Of a stretch of DNA of 64,000 bases, positions 50,017 to 63,014 are shown in pieces. The DNA is from Solea solea (Eukaryota; Chordata; Actinopteri; Pleuronectiformes; Soleidae): NCBI RefSeq assembly GCF_958295425.1, contig NC_081135.1, forward strand, positions 23,010,180 to 23,074,179, read 5' to 3'. Every line of letters begins with the position of its first letter. The first letter of the stretch is position 1. The notes below the pieces were generated by a model. That model ran no database searches. It was given only the letters and a program-made list of their open reading frames with translations, and was not told the DNA's origin. Made by a program: the position numbers and the translations under genes.

Positions 50017-52683
50017 GTAAGAAAAGTGGCCTTATTAAAAAAAGTTGCATTTATTAAAAGTATTTTGTGATCATGGTCTTGATAACATCCAGTTATAACC
50101 ACTTTACAATACTTTAGATACCATACATCACACTTGTCCCGTAGAGCTAAAACAGTTTCAGCATGTAGTAATGTAATGTAAAAGTAATGGATTTAAATAT
50201 CAGAATAGTTATATCAACTTTTGCATGACCCAGTTAACTTAATTCGGGCTGTTTAGTCACAGATAGGGGTGTGTCCCTTAGGTTAACACTGAAACTTAGT
50301 CTGTTAGCAGAGAAGTTACATTAACATTATTTTGATTAAAAGCAATAATAAACTGATCCTTTAAATGATATTGTGTTGGTATTTCTGTGAAAGAGAGCTC
50401 TTTAGGTGGTTTTGTATTTAAGTCAATGTTTGTGAATTTGTTCATGAGGCTTCTGCCATTTTATTGGTCACATGGTAGAGACATTTCCAGATTATTGATC
50501 ATAAAGAAAAGCATTATATTCTACCCTGTCGCAAATCATTGAATGCCAGTTTTTTAATTGTTGATTTAGAAGTTTGCGTCCACACAACCTCACCTCCTTC
50601 ATGGCCATGTGACTATGGAGTTTGATTAAAAACTTCCTGCTTCCATGATTACGGGTTAAAGACCTTCCCAACTCTACACTTTTATCTATGGTTGTAAAAA
50701 AAACCCACTAATGTTTCTGTTTATCATTTACAGAAACTTGCAGTCATTCCACCTCCATCCAGCAGGATGAGTTTGAGGAGCTTTCGCAGTGTCCCACTGG
50801 TTCCCATGGAAACTTCTTCATCTGATGACAGCTGCGATAGCTTTGGCTCAGATGGAGGCTTTGCAAATACGGTAACAAAAATGATCAATTTGTAAATATT
50901 GTATAATCTTATATCATATAGTGGTGAATGTGTCTTCTTGGCAGCACGATCTCAGTGCTTGTGTCTGTTTTTAGAGGAGCAGCTTAAGACCGCAGAGGAG
51001 GTCGGCACAGAAACCTGTGGTGTGTGCGGCCAGGTCAGAGGAGGACACATACAGCGGGTTTGAGGAGATTTCAATCTACAGGCAGATGAAATCCATGGTA
51101 CGCTTATTTTTATGTTGAAAACCGCAACTGAAATGTGTTAGGACAAAAAACTGTATTTAAATAATGTTTTCTTTTCAGAAAGTAGACTCTGAAACTCCAC
51201 GACGTGGACGCAGGTCCAACGTGCTGAAAGTTGCCATGACGTTCCCCACCAAGAAGCAAGGAAAGAAGAGGCCTGCGTCTGAACCTCTCCCTCAACCTAA
51301 AGTACCGGAGTGTGACTCTGAGGCGGACGAGGACAACTTAATGGACAAGAGAGCGCTTAATATAAAGGAGAACAAAGAAATGGTAAAAATGTGTTATGTA
51401 GCTGCTTTATATTCACATGTATATGATTTGAATTGATGGGATTATTTATGCCGTTCATTTATCCACTAATTCATGTTTGATTACAGCTCGCAAAGCTCAT
51501 GGCAGAGCTGAACAAAGTATCTGGACTTCTCCCGAGACGAATGGCACTGTCAGCCTCCTCTACGGTAATTGCACCTAAAGACAAACTATTGTGAACCTTC
51601 TAACACACAACGTGTCTCACTGGTGCTGATGGTAGTTTTTTCTTTTTCTTTCTTTAACTCTTCAGCCCAGACAGGCACCGCGGCGGTCCATGGGAACGCC
51701 AGGGCATTGCAGGAGAAACCCAGAGCGTTCGTCTCGACCCCACACACGATCCCGCACGCTGGTGGATGGACCTCCGAGCCCGACTCCGGAGGAGGAGGAG
51801 CCCGAGGACAAGTTCAGCTTGGTGCGCAAAGGTCGCTACTTCGAGGAAGTCGATGAGCCAGTGAGTCATTAAGGCGTGCGTGTGGTAAATTGTAACATAC
51901 CAGCGTTAATAACGTTTTAATGAACTGTATTTATTTCTCGCGCAGCCCCGTCGCCGTTTCTGCAACGGCATCAGATCCCTCCCCCACGTGGTGCGGCCTG
52001 TGGAGGACGTGACAGAGGCCGAGCTGCAGGGTATCTGCGACAATGTGCGGGAGAAAGTTTACAACAGTTCCACTGTAGGTCCCACGTTCTCTGAAACTCT
52101 TGAGAAGCCGCTGCTTTTTATCTGCTTGTGAAGCTCTTGTGACTCAACACGGTGACTCTTTCTTTCTCTCAGGGATCCACTTGTCACCAGTGCCGTCAGA
52201 AAACAATCGACACCAAAACAAACTGCCGCAATCCGGAGTGTGTGGGGGTGAGAGGTCAGTTCTGCGGCCCCTGTCTCCGTAATCGCTACGGAGAGGAGGT
52301 CCGAGATGCTCTGTTGAATCCGGTGAGTTCTCAGAAGTGTAGGTTTCTGTTTCTATTTGATCATGATTGTAACGCACGTCATGGGTCTGACGGATTTTAT
52401 TCTCTTTGCTCTGCACAGGAGTGGCACTGCCCGCCCTGCAGAGGGATCTGTAACTGCAGCTTCTGTCGCGCCCGAGAAGGTCGCTGTGCTACTGGAGTTT
52501 TGGTTTACCTGGCCAAATACCACGGCTTCGATAATGTGCACGCGTATCTGAAAAGGTGACTAAAGTGTTTTTTTTTTTAAATAGATTTTTGTATTGTATA
52601 TGAACTAATAAACACTTAACGTTTTCCTTTTGCTCCTCCCCCCCTGCAGCTTGAAAAAGGAGCTGGAAGAAAGCAGCCAGTGA
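49996..52683 (+). CDS. CDCA7: CDCA7, cell division cycle-associated zinc-finger protein (HELLS partner)
   Basis: Ten exons join in phase to a 402-codon frame; human isoforms are 371 and 450 residues. The N-terminal half is Ser/Arg-rich and low-complexity, with the conserved [13 protein letters not shown] block (exon 2) and RALNIKENK (exon 4). The C-terminal half (51946-52683) is the 4CXXC_R1 zinc domain with [34 protein letters not shown] and the tail [12 protein letters not shown], nearly identical to human. The family targets the remodeller HELLS to chromatin, binds hemimethylated DNA through this zinc domain, and is mutated in ICF syndrome type 3. I prefer CDCA7 to its paralogue CDCA7L because of the N-terminal block and the RAPGEF4-MAP3K20 neighbourhood. 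An E2F-type site lies 125 bp upstream of the ATG. Confidence 0.96.
50017..50733. other. CDCA7 first intron, nothing recognised
   Basis: AT-rich, ordinary. Confidence 0.6.
50734..50871 (+). CDS. CDCA7: CDCA7 exon 2
   Basis: Codes [19 protein letters not shown] and FANT; human [15 protein letters not shown] and NFANT. This phospho-acceptor-rich block is the best N-terminal marker of the family. Confidence 0.96.
50975..51097 (+). CDS. CDCA7: CDCA7 exon 3
   Basis: Codes a basic RPQRRS stretch and [17 protein letters not shown]. The F-x-G-F style acidic motif recalls CDCA7L more than human CDCA7. Phase 0 both sides. Confidence 0.9.
51179..51382 (+). CDS. CDCA7: CDCA7 exon 4
   Basis: Codes [20 protein letters not shown] and the conserved [12 protein letters not shown]; human LRVAMKFPAR and KRALNIKQNKAM. 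Includes an acidic SEADED run. Confidence 0.96.
51487..51564 (+). CDS. CDCA7: CDCA7 exon 5
   Basis: Codes [19 protein letters not shown]; human LAKLMSELESFPG. Phase 0 both sides, donor gtaatt. Confidence 0.95.
51666..51860 (+). CDS. CDCA7: CDCA7 exon 6
   Basis: Codes [17 protein letters not shown] (human RRNPERRARPLTRSR), a glutamate run and [14 protein letters not shown] (human DKYMLVRKRKT). Arg/Ser-rich, probably disordered. Confidence 0.95.
51946..52074 (+). CDS. CDCA7: CDCA7 exon 7
   Basis: Codes [20 protein letters not shown] and REKVYNSST; human [20 protein letters not shown]. Leads into the zinc domain. Confidence 0.96.
52173..52322 (+). CDS. CDCA7: CDCA7 exon 8: 4CXXC_R1 zinc domain, first half
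   Basis: Codes [40 protein letters not shown] and RDALLNP, nearly identical to human. Holds the first CxxC pairs. Confidence 0.98.
52419..52555 (+). CDS. CDCA7: CDCA7 exon 9: 4CXXC_R1 zinc domain, second half
   Basis: Codes [40 protein letters not shown] and HAYLK. All cysteines of the family pattern are present. Confidence 0.98.
52650..52683 (+). CDS. CDCA7: CDCA7 last coding exon
   Basis: Codes [11 protein letters not shown] then TGA at 52681-52683; human SLKQEFEMQA. Acceptor ccctgcag. The 3' UTR end is not clear: no AATAAA stands out before a MITE at 52982. Confidence 0.95.
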
Positions 52684-52981
52684 AGTGTGGAGGAGGAACC
52701 GGCTCATGGACCCACCTGACTGAAGACCGAAAATCAGTGCATCTCTAACTGATATGATTATGACCACTTTGGCAAACGCACAGTTCGAATGTTGTTTCGT
52801 GTTTCAAGTATTCTTCCACGAATACTTGACAAAGTTTGTTGATGCTTCATACTGATTGTGACATTTGACATTTTTTGTAGTTTGAGTATTGCTACTCATC
52901 CAGGTCTCTCTACTGTAAACTGTACGCTTGCCGCCGCTGTAGATTTTTCCTGAGCCCTTGTATCAGGACTGGTTGCATGTA

Positions 52982-53393
52982 AAACAGGGATGTCCCGATG
53001 TTGAGCTCAAGTATTGGATCAAAGCGCGATCTGGACATTTTCTAACTAATCACCCCCTCGATCACATCTCTCCAATGTTTTACTCCAGCTGAGTTTTCCC
53101 TCCCACATGTGCTGCCTGTTGGCTACGTTAGTGAGCAAGTCCTTCATGTGGCTCAGTTGTAACTCTAGTTTGTATCTAATTGGACATATTTTATATACAT
53201 ATACATATTTTCACTTCTTCTTTCCCTCGCGACGTCTACCAGGAATATTGTAAATTTTACTGACGGGGACCATTTAAACAAATTGTACTGTGTACTGTAC
53301 TGTACTGTATTGGCAGATACTCAAAAGTATAATCATACTAGGGATGGGAGTGAGATCGCGGGCTGAAAAGGCTCATTGGGACGTCCCTATTTT
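52982..53393. mobile_element. hAT-like MITE (cagggatgtccc ends)
   Basis: aaaacagggatgtcccgat at 52982-53000 pairs with attgggacgtccctatttt at 53375-53393 (three mismatches). No coding capacity. Lies where the CDCA7 3' UTR or its flank should be. Confidence 0.65.
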
Positions 53394-54084
53394 GAATTAA
53401 GATGGACCAGGAAATTTCTTAACCTCAAATTTTGTTGACTTGACAAGTCCACACTGTCTGTCGTTGTAAATGCTTAACGCGGTTGCATTGTTCTAAAATG
53501 TAAATATTCCCCACCTGCTCTTTTCATAGCTGAATCATCCTAGCTGCTGCGAACAAAGAAAACATTCCAGCTTTTTTGTTGTTGTTGTTGAATCATCTAC
53601 TGTATTTTACATTGTTTTAAATGTATCACGTTTACTCAACTGACATGCAAGTGCATTATCCCCCAAAGAGATCATTTTTATTGAAAATAAGCTTGTGTTT
53701 TTGACAAGATTTTATCCCTTTTTTTTTTTTGATGAAACGTAAATGTGCACTAAATGGTGTGTCCTGTAGAAATGACCCAATGAGCTACTGCTGCTGCGGA
53801 GGTGCGGGTGGAAAGGGCACAGACTGGGTCCACTTCCTCTTAATTCTAAGCCACAGAGCTGTGTGATATACTACAGCGCCTGGTTAAATATCCTTCATTA
53901 GATAACTGTCACTAATGGTGTGGAAACAATTAGCACACTCTAATGGGACCCATACCTGTAAATCATTTTATCCAGTTAAAGCACGTCCTTGCTCTGCTTC
54001 AGTCTCTTTGCCTCATTCTCTGCCTTGCCCTGTTAAGTAGCAGCGGTTGAAGGTGCCACCGGTGAGTGGCAACAGAGCTATGGC

Positions 54085-54107
54085 TGTGTGTGTGTGTGTG
54101 TGTGTGC
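54085..54107. repeat. (GT)n microsatellite
   Basis: About 11 GT units. Confidence 0.95.
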
Positions 54108-57100
54108 GTCTCAGTTCACAAGTGCAAAGCTCTACAGGAAATCACACGGAATTAACCTTTGCATTGTTTATCGTCCGAAAGTGCTTCATACCTGTAGCAG
54201 GTCACACTGTTGAGAGTTTTCTATGTTACTGTATTAGCATGTGCAGGTTGTCTTACTGTGTCCGTCACAGAAAAGACTGTGGTGCTGAACTATTGATGGT
54301 AATATCTGTCACACTGATGCCTGCTTTGTGCTTATCGGGTTAACTGTACATTTTCATTAAAGCGTTAATCACTGCCCAATCATGCTATCACTTTTCTTTG
54401 AATTGACCATCGCTCTGTCCCGAACAGTGGCAGCTGTAATTACTGTTATTGGAACGTGGAGGAGAAATCATGAATGCTGCTGGTGATTGAAGATCTTAAG
54501 GACTCTGGAGGTTGGAGGTTTATTAAGGTTTCTATCACTGTTGAGCAGCGGCGGTCTGCTTGTAGTGAGTTAATATTCCTTCACAAATTTTGACTTTGGG
54601 GTCGTTTGGTTAAAAAACAAGTTGGCTTACACGTGCACCCATGGTTAATTACTGTGGAAATAATAATCAACTCCTTATATGGACATCCTGAGAGTGTGTG
54701 TTTATAGGTCACATATTCAGACATTGTTTTTTTAGCAGTGATATGAAGTAGCAATTATTGTGCACAAGTCACAAAATAGACCGCTTTTCTGTTCTTTTTG
54801 TTCATTAAAACGAGCCATGCGAACTTTGATCTGTGACGTATTTCCAAATTTCACAAATTCATTCTGATTTTTTATACATTTCTAGCACTTTTTGCTCAGG
54901 TGTGTTTGTGAAAATGAGAGAAATGTTTCATCAGCCTAAAGGTTGTGCTGAAAAAAAGGATATTGCACATTCTTATAGCCTCTGTATATACGTTTTAACA
55001 TAGTAATGTGAAAAAGCAGCCAAAATGCTCTGTTTTCTAAGAGTTAAACTAAAATGTGAGATAGTTACCAAAGATCTCATCCAAGCTGCAAAAGCCGCTT
55101 CACAAATAAAGCGCGATGAAGGGAAACATCCAGTGTCTGCACACTGTCCTTCCACAGTGTGGATGTTATTCCAGTCGATTCAAAAATCAATGCTACGGCT
55201 CACATTTACCTAATTATACACTCGTTATAATAAAAATCTTGTCATTAATACAGATAGTGTGATATTGAAAAAGAGTCTTTAGATTCAGTGCTGTTTATAT
55301 CTTAGCCTCTTCTTGTATCATAGAGGTCCAAAATGGCTTAATTGATTATCAATATAATTTTGACTAATTAATCAATTTACTTAAGTCTCTAAAATGAGGG
55401 ATAAATATTGAATTAGCATCTAAATGACAGTTGGAGCTTTTCTAATGCCATTACAGTTTTCAGAAGGCAAAACTCTTTTTATGAGCGCTGACTCTGTGCT
55501 GGTGTGGTCTTTGGTTTAAAGTGGTTCGGGGAAGGTTTATTTCCTGTCTGACTCCCATTCAGCATCACAGTAGTAGTCAGACATGTTTGCAGTGATAGAG
55601 GAAGATGACTCCCAGCCTTTCACTAATATTACTGTCGTAATGGCTCGGCGCTATGACGACTGACCCACTGAAACGTGTGTGTGGGGGGAGATTTTACACA
55701 TGAAATACTATGATCTCATTAAAATAATCTTGTAACTGCTACTCTGCTCTTCTTTAAGCACACTGATTTATCTCCCTGTACTACACCTCCACTTTGACTT
55801 GCTACGTAGTCAAGTGTGTGGATAGATTTTTTGCACATGCAAATTGATTGCAATGATTCAATTCCCTTTTTTGTGTAGAATGCAAGTGTAGAACCAAACA
55901 ATTGTGCTGGCATACATACAGTATATGCATTTATTGGCCTTATATCATTACCGTACAACAGTGATTGAGTCTGTACATTTATAGTGGTTATTAATTATAT
56001 GTGCATTAATGAAACATTATTATGAAATGCTGACACAGCAGGGACCAACTATCACAACATGTCTATTATTTATTAGACACATTTGAGAGAGATGTGAGAA
56101 CGACAGAATGTTAGGGAAACCTCAGACACAACAACGTCACAGTTAAAGCTGGAATGTTTTATGTCTATGTTTTTTTAATTTTTTTTTAAACTAACTCAAC
56201 AGTTAAAATCATGACATTACACATTCTGAGATATAAAAACACCAACATAGAAAACACATTAGTCATAAATAAACTGCAGTTTAAAATAAGCGAAAGAAAA
56301 ATATCCTTATCCTCTTACTGTCATTGTGTTTTGGGTCACGTCGGTGAAACTATAACTTCCAATACAACATCCCCGTTTTCTTGTTTTTACCTCCTAAAGG
56401 AACATTTCAAAAACAATTATTAGTATAATAAAGATGCACTTGAAAATGCTAGTCCTGTATTAAATACCAATGATCATCCACTTTGGGGTGATGAATATTT
56501 AGGGAAGTAATTGTTTACAACGCTCAAGCATTGAGCTGATCTGGTAATCAGGCTATGAAATACAATATTTATTCATTAGAGCAGATTTAATGAGGCCTTG
56601 CGGCGCTAATTATGAAAACCAGTGTAGCAGTAAATGAGTAGCGCACGGTGGCGGCTGCGGGGCACCTGTAAGGAGGGACTGGGGGTTGAAGTGCCCTGAG
56701 TGCAATGGCACACTGAGCAGCAACACACAGCCATGACTGTGGCTGTCCAGCCCACAGCAATACATCACTGCAAGTGCAGACAGGTCGCAGATGGCCACCC
56801 ACTTCCCAGCATGCCTTGCTCTCCCACCTCTTGGAATCAGGGCTGGATTTCCCCCAAAGAATCTTTAAATCCAGATTATCTGTTTTATCGCATGTCAACA
56901 ATGAGCACAGTGGAGAATCTCAACACGCCGGCGCGAGGCTTTTTAAATACCAACTCACGTATACAGTATATATATATACTGTCACCCATAAAGCTCCTAT
57001 TCTCTTCATCTGTGTTTGTATGCAGGTGTGCAGATATTCGGTAGGATTTCACAGCGTAGTATGGGTTTTGATTGACTGATATTTTCATTATGGCTGCAGG

Positions 57101-57543
57101 GTGGCATGAAGACTGTTAATTTGCTCAAGAGTCCTGCAGGTCTACGGTGATTGTAGTAGAGCCAGAAGAAAAGCTGAATAAATGAAACTCACAGGGCACA
57201 ATCACAATCTGTGGGTCAAAATCAACTGATTAATTATAATTTAGACTCAGCCTGTCAAAGCCTCGGTAATAAACAGCCTTTCAGGCTTGCAGCTTATTAA
57301 CCCGCTTTAAATGGTACAAATGAAATGTGCTACACTGTGGCTCACCATGTCGGTCTCCAGTCATTATATGTTAAAGTTAAAGGCGCTATATGGAAGAATA
57401 TGAAATGACCATGGTGGAAATACGTTACATTTAGATTCTGGCTTTATTGACAGCAACGGTGCAGCCATTTTATTCACAAAGTGAATTTTCATTTGTGAGC
57501 CACAACTGCTGTTTATGTTTTGGTTTGGAGTTTCGATCTGTTG

Positions 57544-57574
<31 letters not shown>

Positions 57575-57592
57575 GCACACACACACACACAC
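57544..57592. repeat. (CA)n microsatellite with CG interruptions
   Basis: CA repeat interrupted by gcacgc. Confidence 0.95.
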
Positions 57593-58158
57593 AGGATGCC
57601 AGCAGAGTGAACAGAGTGCAGCTAAATGTGTTGGAAATACTGAGTAACACAGGATCTAAGAAGCCTCACTATACTACTGTGAAAATCATCTCAACCAGAG
57701 GAGAAGGAAAAACAAGGGTCTGCAGTGGCGATGCATTAAAATATAGACAGCTAAAAGTGGAGAGGAACTTGATTACAGATGTGCCGGTGTGGACCATTTT
57801 CTCCAGAACAAGGAAGCAAAACAGGAAACATCACCCAACGTTCTCTCTCTCTCACTCTGTCTCGAGGTATAGAATTTATTTCACGCTCTGTTATTATTGC
57901 CTTGTCGTCTGCAGCGCAGGAACACTTTCACTCTCAATGTCCACCTGTTGCTGACACTGAAAATTCACCAAATGGGTTAAACTTTCTTAGAAATAAAACG
58001 GATAGTGGGACAGTTGTGTAGCGTGTATGTTTGTGTTTGTGCTTTAAAACAGTGTAAGTGCAGTGTATTATTTACATTTTTCAGAAAACATGTTAACACA
58101 GTGGTTTGAATTGGGATTATTTAATTTATGTTTGTGGTGATTAATATAAGAGGAAACA

Positions 58159-58488
58159 TTAAAGGTCCAGTGTGTAAGAATTTTTGTCATCGAATGGTGA
58201 GACGGCAGACTGCGTCAAATTCCTCCACTCACCCCTATCTGTCCATGCACGTCAGGGAACTACAGTGGTCGTACTTTTCCAGGTGTGCAGTGAGCTTTTG
58301 CTTCAAAAGGCAAACGCACGCTCAGTCCGGTTTGTCCATTCGGGCTCCTGTAGAAACATGTTGATAGCAACCTCTGCAAAGCACAAATACTTATTCTAAT
58401 GCTGGAAAACCAAATACATTGTATGTGAAAATGATTTTCAATATTCTTTACAATTAACCCACTTAAATGTTACACACTGGACCTTTAA
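58159..58488. mobile_element. MITE with 19-bp perfect ends including TTAA
   Basis: TTAAAGGTCCAGTGTGTAA at 58159-58177 is exactly reverse-complemented at 58470-58488. Element about 330 bp, noncoding. If TTAA is the target duplication, the inner ends are AGGTCCAGTGTGTAA. Confidence 0.88.
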
Positions 58489-59096
58489 GACAAAAACTAT
58501 TGATTGGTTGTAATTTTTGTTGCAGTGTAAAGACAACTTTCCACTCAGACAAATTTCTCACAGGCTGTGACCTCCACTTCCTGGAAAGTGTGTCGGGGAG
58601 AGTGTTGTTAAATGCACAGTGAGTGACTGGGTGGCAGGAGGCTTATGACATGTTCCTTTCCTCCTGTTCTAGGCTGCAAAGTGATGGAAACAGCAGTCTG
58701 GTCCAGGTGTCAGGGACATTATCAAAGAAAAGAGCCTGCCTGCAGTAGCTCCATCTCACAGGAAATTGCCAACTCACCCTAACAAAGGAAGGCATAAGTG
58801 CACTTGCTGCTGCCTTCAAGGGGAGCGTGATAAGATGACATTATAAATAGAGAATTGTTCATGGAGGGGTAGGTGGGGTAGAGGCACATCCACCAGGCTG
58901 AACTTGACAACCCAGTTTTCCCCGTGCACATCTCAATGCTGTATAGGTTTATCTCAAACAAAATCTGTTTCTTTTCCACTTGGGTTTCATTCATCTCATA
59001 AATGTGTAAAAGTGTGATTGTGGACATTTGACTGTGAACTACTTGGGACAGCAGCTCCACGCTGTTTCACAGCATCAACTCCAGGACAAACAAAAT

Positions 59097-59121
59097 CAGA
59101 AGAAGAAGAAGAAGAAGAAGA
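59097..59121. repeat. (AGA)n microsatellite
   Basis: About seven AGA units. Confidence 0.93.
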
Positions 59122-59772
59122 GAACTAATATACACTGATGATTCAGAGCAAATGGAATTTATGCAAATAACATCCGGCACACTAAGTGGGTGTGCAGAAC
59201 ATAATAAGTATAAAGCAGGCAGTACATAATTCATACATGGGTGAGGAATGCTCCTACAAAATATTTTGCATAATAAATGACACACTAAGAGTCATTTGGG
59301 GGATTTGAATTGTATTGTTGTGTGGGGCACAACATATGTACTTTGTATTTGTCAGCATGACACTTGCCACAGTTATGGTCAAAAATGATCTTCTGATAAA
59401 TATGTGATAATATCTGATCGGTATACAATCTCATCATGTCACTCCTGACACAGTGTTCAGTGATACCTGAAGGGGGAGCTCTAATACAGGCAACTTCCTC
59501 CAACTTATCTTGCTTTTAACTTTCAGCAAGTCCTCAGGAGTGGATGAGAAAGTGACTTTTTACATTTCCTGCACATTTAATAAAAGAAAATTAAAAAAAT
59601 GACACAGAGCACAAAGACGCTTGCACTGTGCTTTCAGGGCGTCGGCATGTTGTGTTTCACTTTTGCGCTTTCAAAGCAGGGATCACTTCAGATGATCCTG
59701 AGCAGTCCAGCAGCACACTTTGACTGTGAGAGAGAGAGAGGTGGGGTGGTGAGTGGAGTGGAGAGTGTGTGT

Positions 59773-59807
59773 GGGGTCGAGGGGGTGGGGGATGGGTGGG
59801 GGTGGGG
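59773..59807 (+). other. G-rich tract with quadruplex pattern
   Basis: Several runs of three or more G separated by one to four bases on the + strand, fitting the G4 motif. Confidence 0.6.
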
Positions 59808-62800
59808 TGTAATTATGACCAGGGGAACACAGGGCTGTAATCTGTAAATCTATTCTTACCCTAAGTGAGAACTGGTACATTGGATTGATTTTATTGAGAT
59901 CATACATTATAAATGGGGCATGGAGGAGCTTACAGCCTTGAGATGGCGGTGCTCACGTGCTTCATTAATTTTTACTTCATTAACTCTCTCCTTCAGACCC
60001 TTTAACATACAATTCATCGCCACCGGCCGTGAATCCAGGCCACAGGCAAATGGACAAGCCCCGCGTACGTACGACTTTCAGTGGAGTGGATACACTGAGT
60101 AACACTGTCCAAACAAATCAGTAGCACATGAAATATACATAACCTCACATCAATCAGCCGTCACGCACAAGGTCACTTCTGGCAAACTTGTGGACGCGAT
60201 CATGGTCGGAATAAAAGTAGTGGTTCCACTCAAAATAAGATGAAGTGTTGCATTCAATTTAGCGGCTTGAATCCTTCTGAGCCACAGAAGCAAAGATTTT
60301 GTTCTGGAGGTCGACACCATATGTAGTGTGTCTTGTGAAGTCCTCTTAAAAACTTTGCTATTGAAAACTGCAGTTACATGTCCACATTGTGCATCGTACA
60401 TCCCTGCACTGTTTCTTCTCACTTCTGTGGCACTGGCATTTTGCTTCACAGCAAGGAATTTCTAAAAATCCCCCTGGGCCCTTTAGAACGGGCCATTTGT
60501 TTAATATTACTGCCTTAAACCCAACAATGTCAATCAGTCATGAAAGCGTCTGTGCATGCTTCTCTGCCCTGTGTCACCATTAACTCCAGAAAAGTGATGG
60601 CCTCCGCTGGTCTGCAAGGCGAAAGAAGGGAGGGTTTCTGAAGGTGAGGCGGGAGAAATGGATGCTGTGGAAGGTGATGCTTTTTTTTTTTTTTACTCAA
60701 CCAAGTTAGAATAAGTATGTGCTTTGAACCACGGTGAAAAATCAATAGATGATGCACAACTCCTGAGAGAAGTTGATTAGTGTTTGGTGTTGTTCATGGA
60801 AGTGTAGGAGACAAAGTCTGTGTTCGAATAAAGAATACTTCAAAGTATTCAAAAGGGAAAGATCTATGTATGTTTCAAGTCATTTCAATTTCAATTGTGT
60901 AGTTTGGTTTGCAGACAGTATTCAAGTACAATAAATTCATTACACATGTGTGCAATGAGCAATATAATATACAGTACACACAACACTGTGTCCACTGTGT
61001 CCTGCTGTTAAATAGGTGAAGGAAAGACAAATGCAGAATCAGGGTTTCCATCATTGAACATCTCTTTAATCTTGACCACATTTATCTTTGAAGTTAAATT
61101 CTATTGTTTAGTTTATTTTGCAAGTTAAATCGTACGTATGTACGTGTGTTTTTCCTACTCCACAAATGAGAAGTCTATTGTTGGCGTACGTGTGTTACAA
61201 GGTTTTAAATTCCCCCATCACCTTGTACACGTATATGTGAGCACAGAGAAAACTTCCCGTATTCAGCAGCTCAGTGTTACAGAATCTTAAAGCAGCACAA
61301 TTCCCATTCTTTTTTGCTCATAAGATAAACAGTGTTCTGTGGTTCACATGCGCCAACCACCATAAAAACATTAAAAAAACAACAAAAAAACCATAAGAAC
61401 ACAACATGTCAGACATCCATGACATCACAGCCACAGCACAAGATGACTGCGAACGATGAAGCGGAGTTCTTCTTTCTTTTGTGTGAAAAACATCATTTGA
61501 ATATCGTCGACTGCATCGGTCTTGCATCTCGCATGGAAGCTGCTTCAAACCTGTTGTCAGACTCTTCCCTCCCCCAATGAGCATTAGAACAAAACACACC
61601 AGTGAGCAGGAGCTAAGTGTTTTTCCTCTGAGGCAGCGTAAACTTCTTAACATTTCAAATCTGTTACGACAGCTGTCCTGGCAAACATTTGCGAGGTCTG
61701 TCTCACCACACATGTTGAAATGATAATTCCCTCATTACATTTGCCATCAAACAGTGTCTCCAAAGCTAACAGTTCACAAAATCCAGTTTAAAACATTTGG
61801 GGCAATCTCTTAAAGCAAGAATTAATGGGAGAAAAAGAAAAACAGCTCTTAGACAATTAGCACCAAAGACCACTCTATAATCTTACGATTATTTTCACCA
61901 CTTAAAAGCAGCACACATGGTTTGTATTGTGGTAGGGCAGAATGAACAACACTTAAGTGGATTTGATTTGGTCTCCCTAATCTGCATTTCCTTTAACATG
62001 CCTTTTCTTCTGTTCCAAAATGTCAGTGTTGATCAACTCCAGCTGGAACAGGCCAATCTGCATCATACCAGTTGCAAAAGATGACGTTTCCCAAGAGGAT
62101 AAAACGAAAGCGTTTGATCCGAGGCTCGAGCTGTTGCCTGTGATATTATGCAAATTAAATATTCAGTCATGTTTTGTGACCAATTCCTCTTGAAATAAAC
62201 GTGGCAAATGACTCAAAAATATTATTGTCTCCGTTGTTTTCCACAAGAAAATGTGTCTATTGTTAAATGCTTCGGTAGAACATATAGAGATGTCTTGTTG
62301 ATGACCCAAAAAAAAACAGTCACTGTATGAAAACTGTGAGTTAGAGTAGTGTGAAATTAATCTACAATTCATTTTTCCGGGGAGCCCTCCAGGGCACTCC
62401 ACTGGGCCCACAGGGGTTCCCAGACCTCACTTTGAGAACCAATATATTGGATCTGGTTAACAGAAACATCCCAAAGCTATGCTCATTTAAATAACACTTT
62501 GGTTTTTGGTGGATTTAAAAAAAAGAAAAAAAAGAAAAAAAAAAAGCTGTAATTGCAAAATGTGAAATTTTAACCCTGGGGCCGGTTGCTTAACCAAACA
62601 TGCTTTGGCTGGTTAGGCTTAGTCACAGAGGAAATGTCTGGCACACAGATTGAATTTGCTCTCTCTGAAGTCAAAGGCAGGAAAACAATTAAGTGCGCGC
62701 CGCACATTTCACTGTGTACCACTTGACACAGTTTTTCACATCACGGGGGCAATTGTCTTCAGAGAGTGACGAGACAAAGCCATTACTTCCAGTGTCTCAA

Positions 62801-62969
62801 AAAGATGGCATTGTTATTTTAGGATTCTGAAACATTTCAATTAGGCCGCCGATGGAGATAATAAATACAATGACGTTGGAGTTGCACTGTTTTCTTTTGT
62901 GCTGTCAAGTCCATTTCACCATTTTCACTGCCATTACACCGGAGGTGCATCTGGTCCCAGAGGTAGGTA

Positions 62970-62971
<2 letters not shown>

Positions 62972-63004
<33 letters not shown>

Positions 63005-63014
63005 TGGGTGTGTG
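62972..63014. repeat. (GT)n microsatellite
   Basis: GT repeat passing into GGGTGTGGGTGTGTGT. Confidence 0.95.

Noticed and set aside
57520..57954. 144-codon frame
   Set aside because: Starts in a (CA)n run and shows no family pattern or splice context after it.
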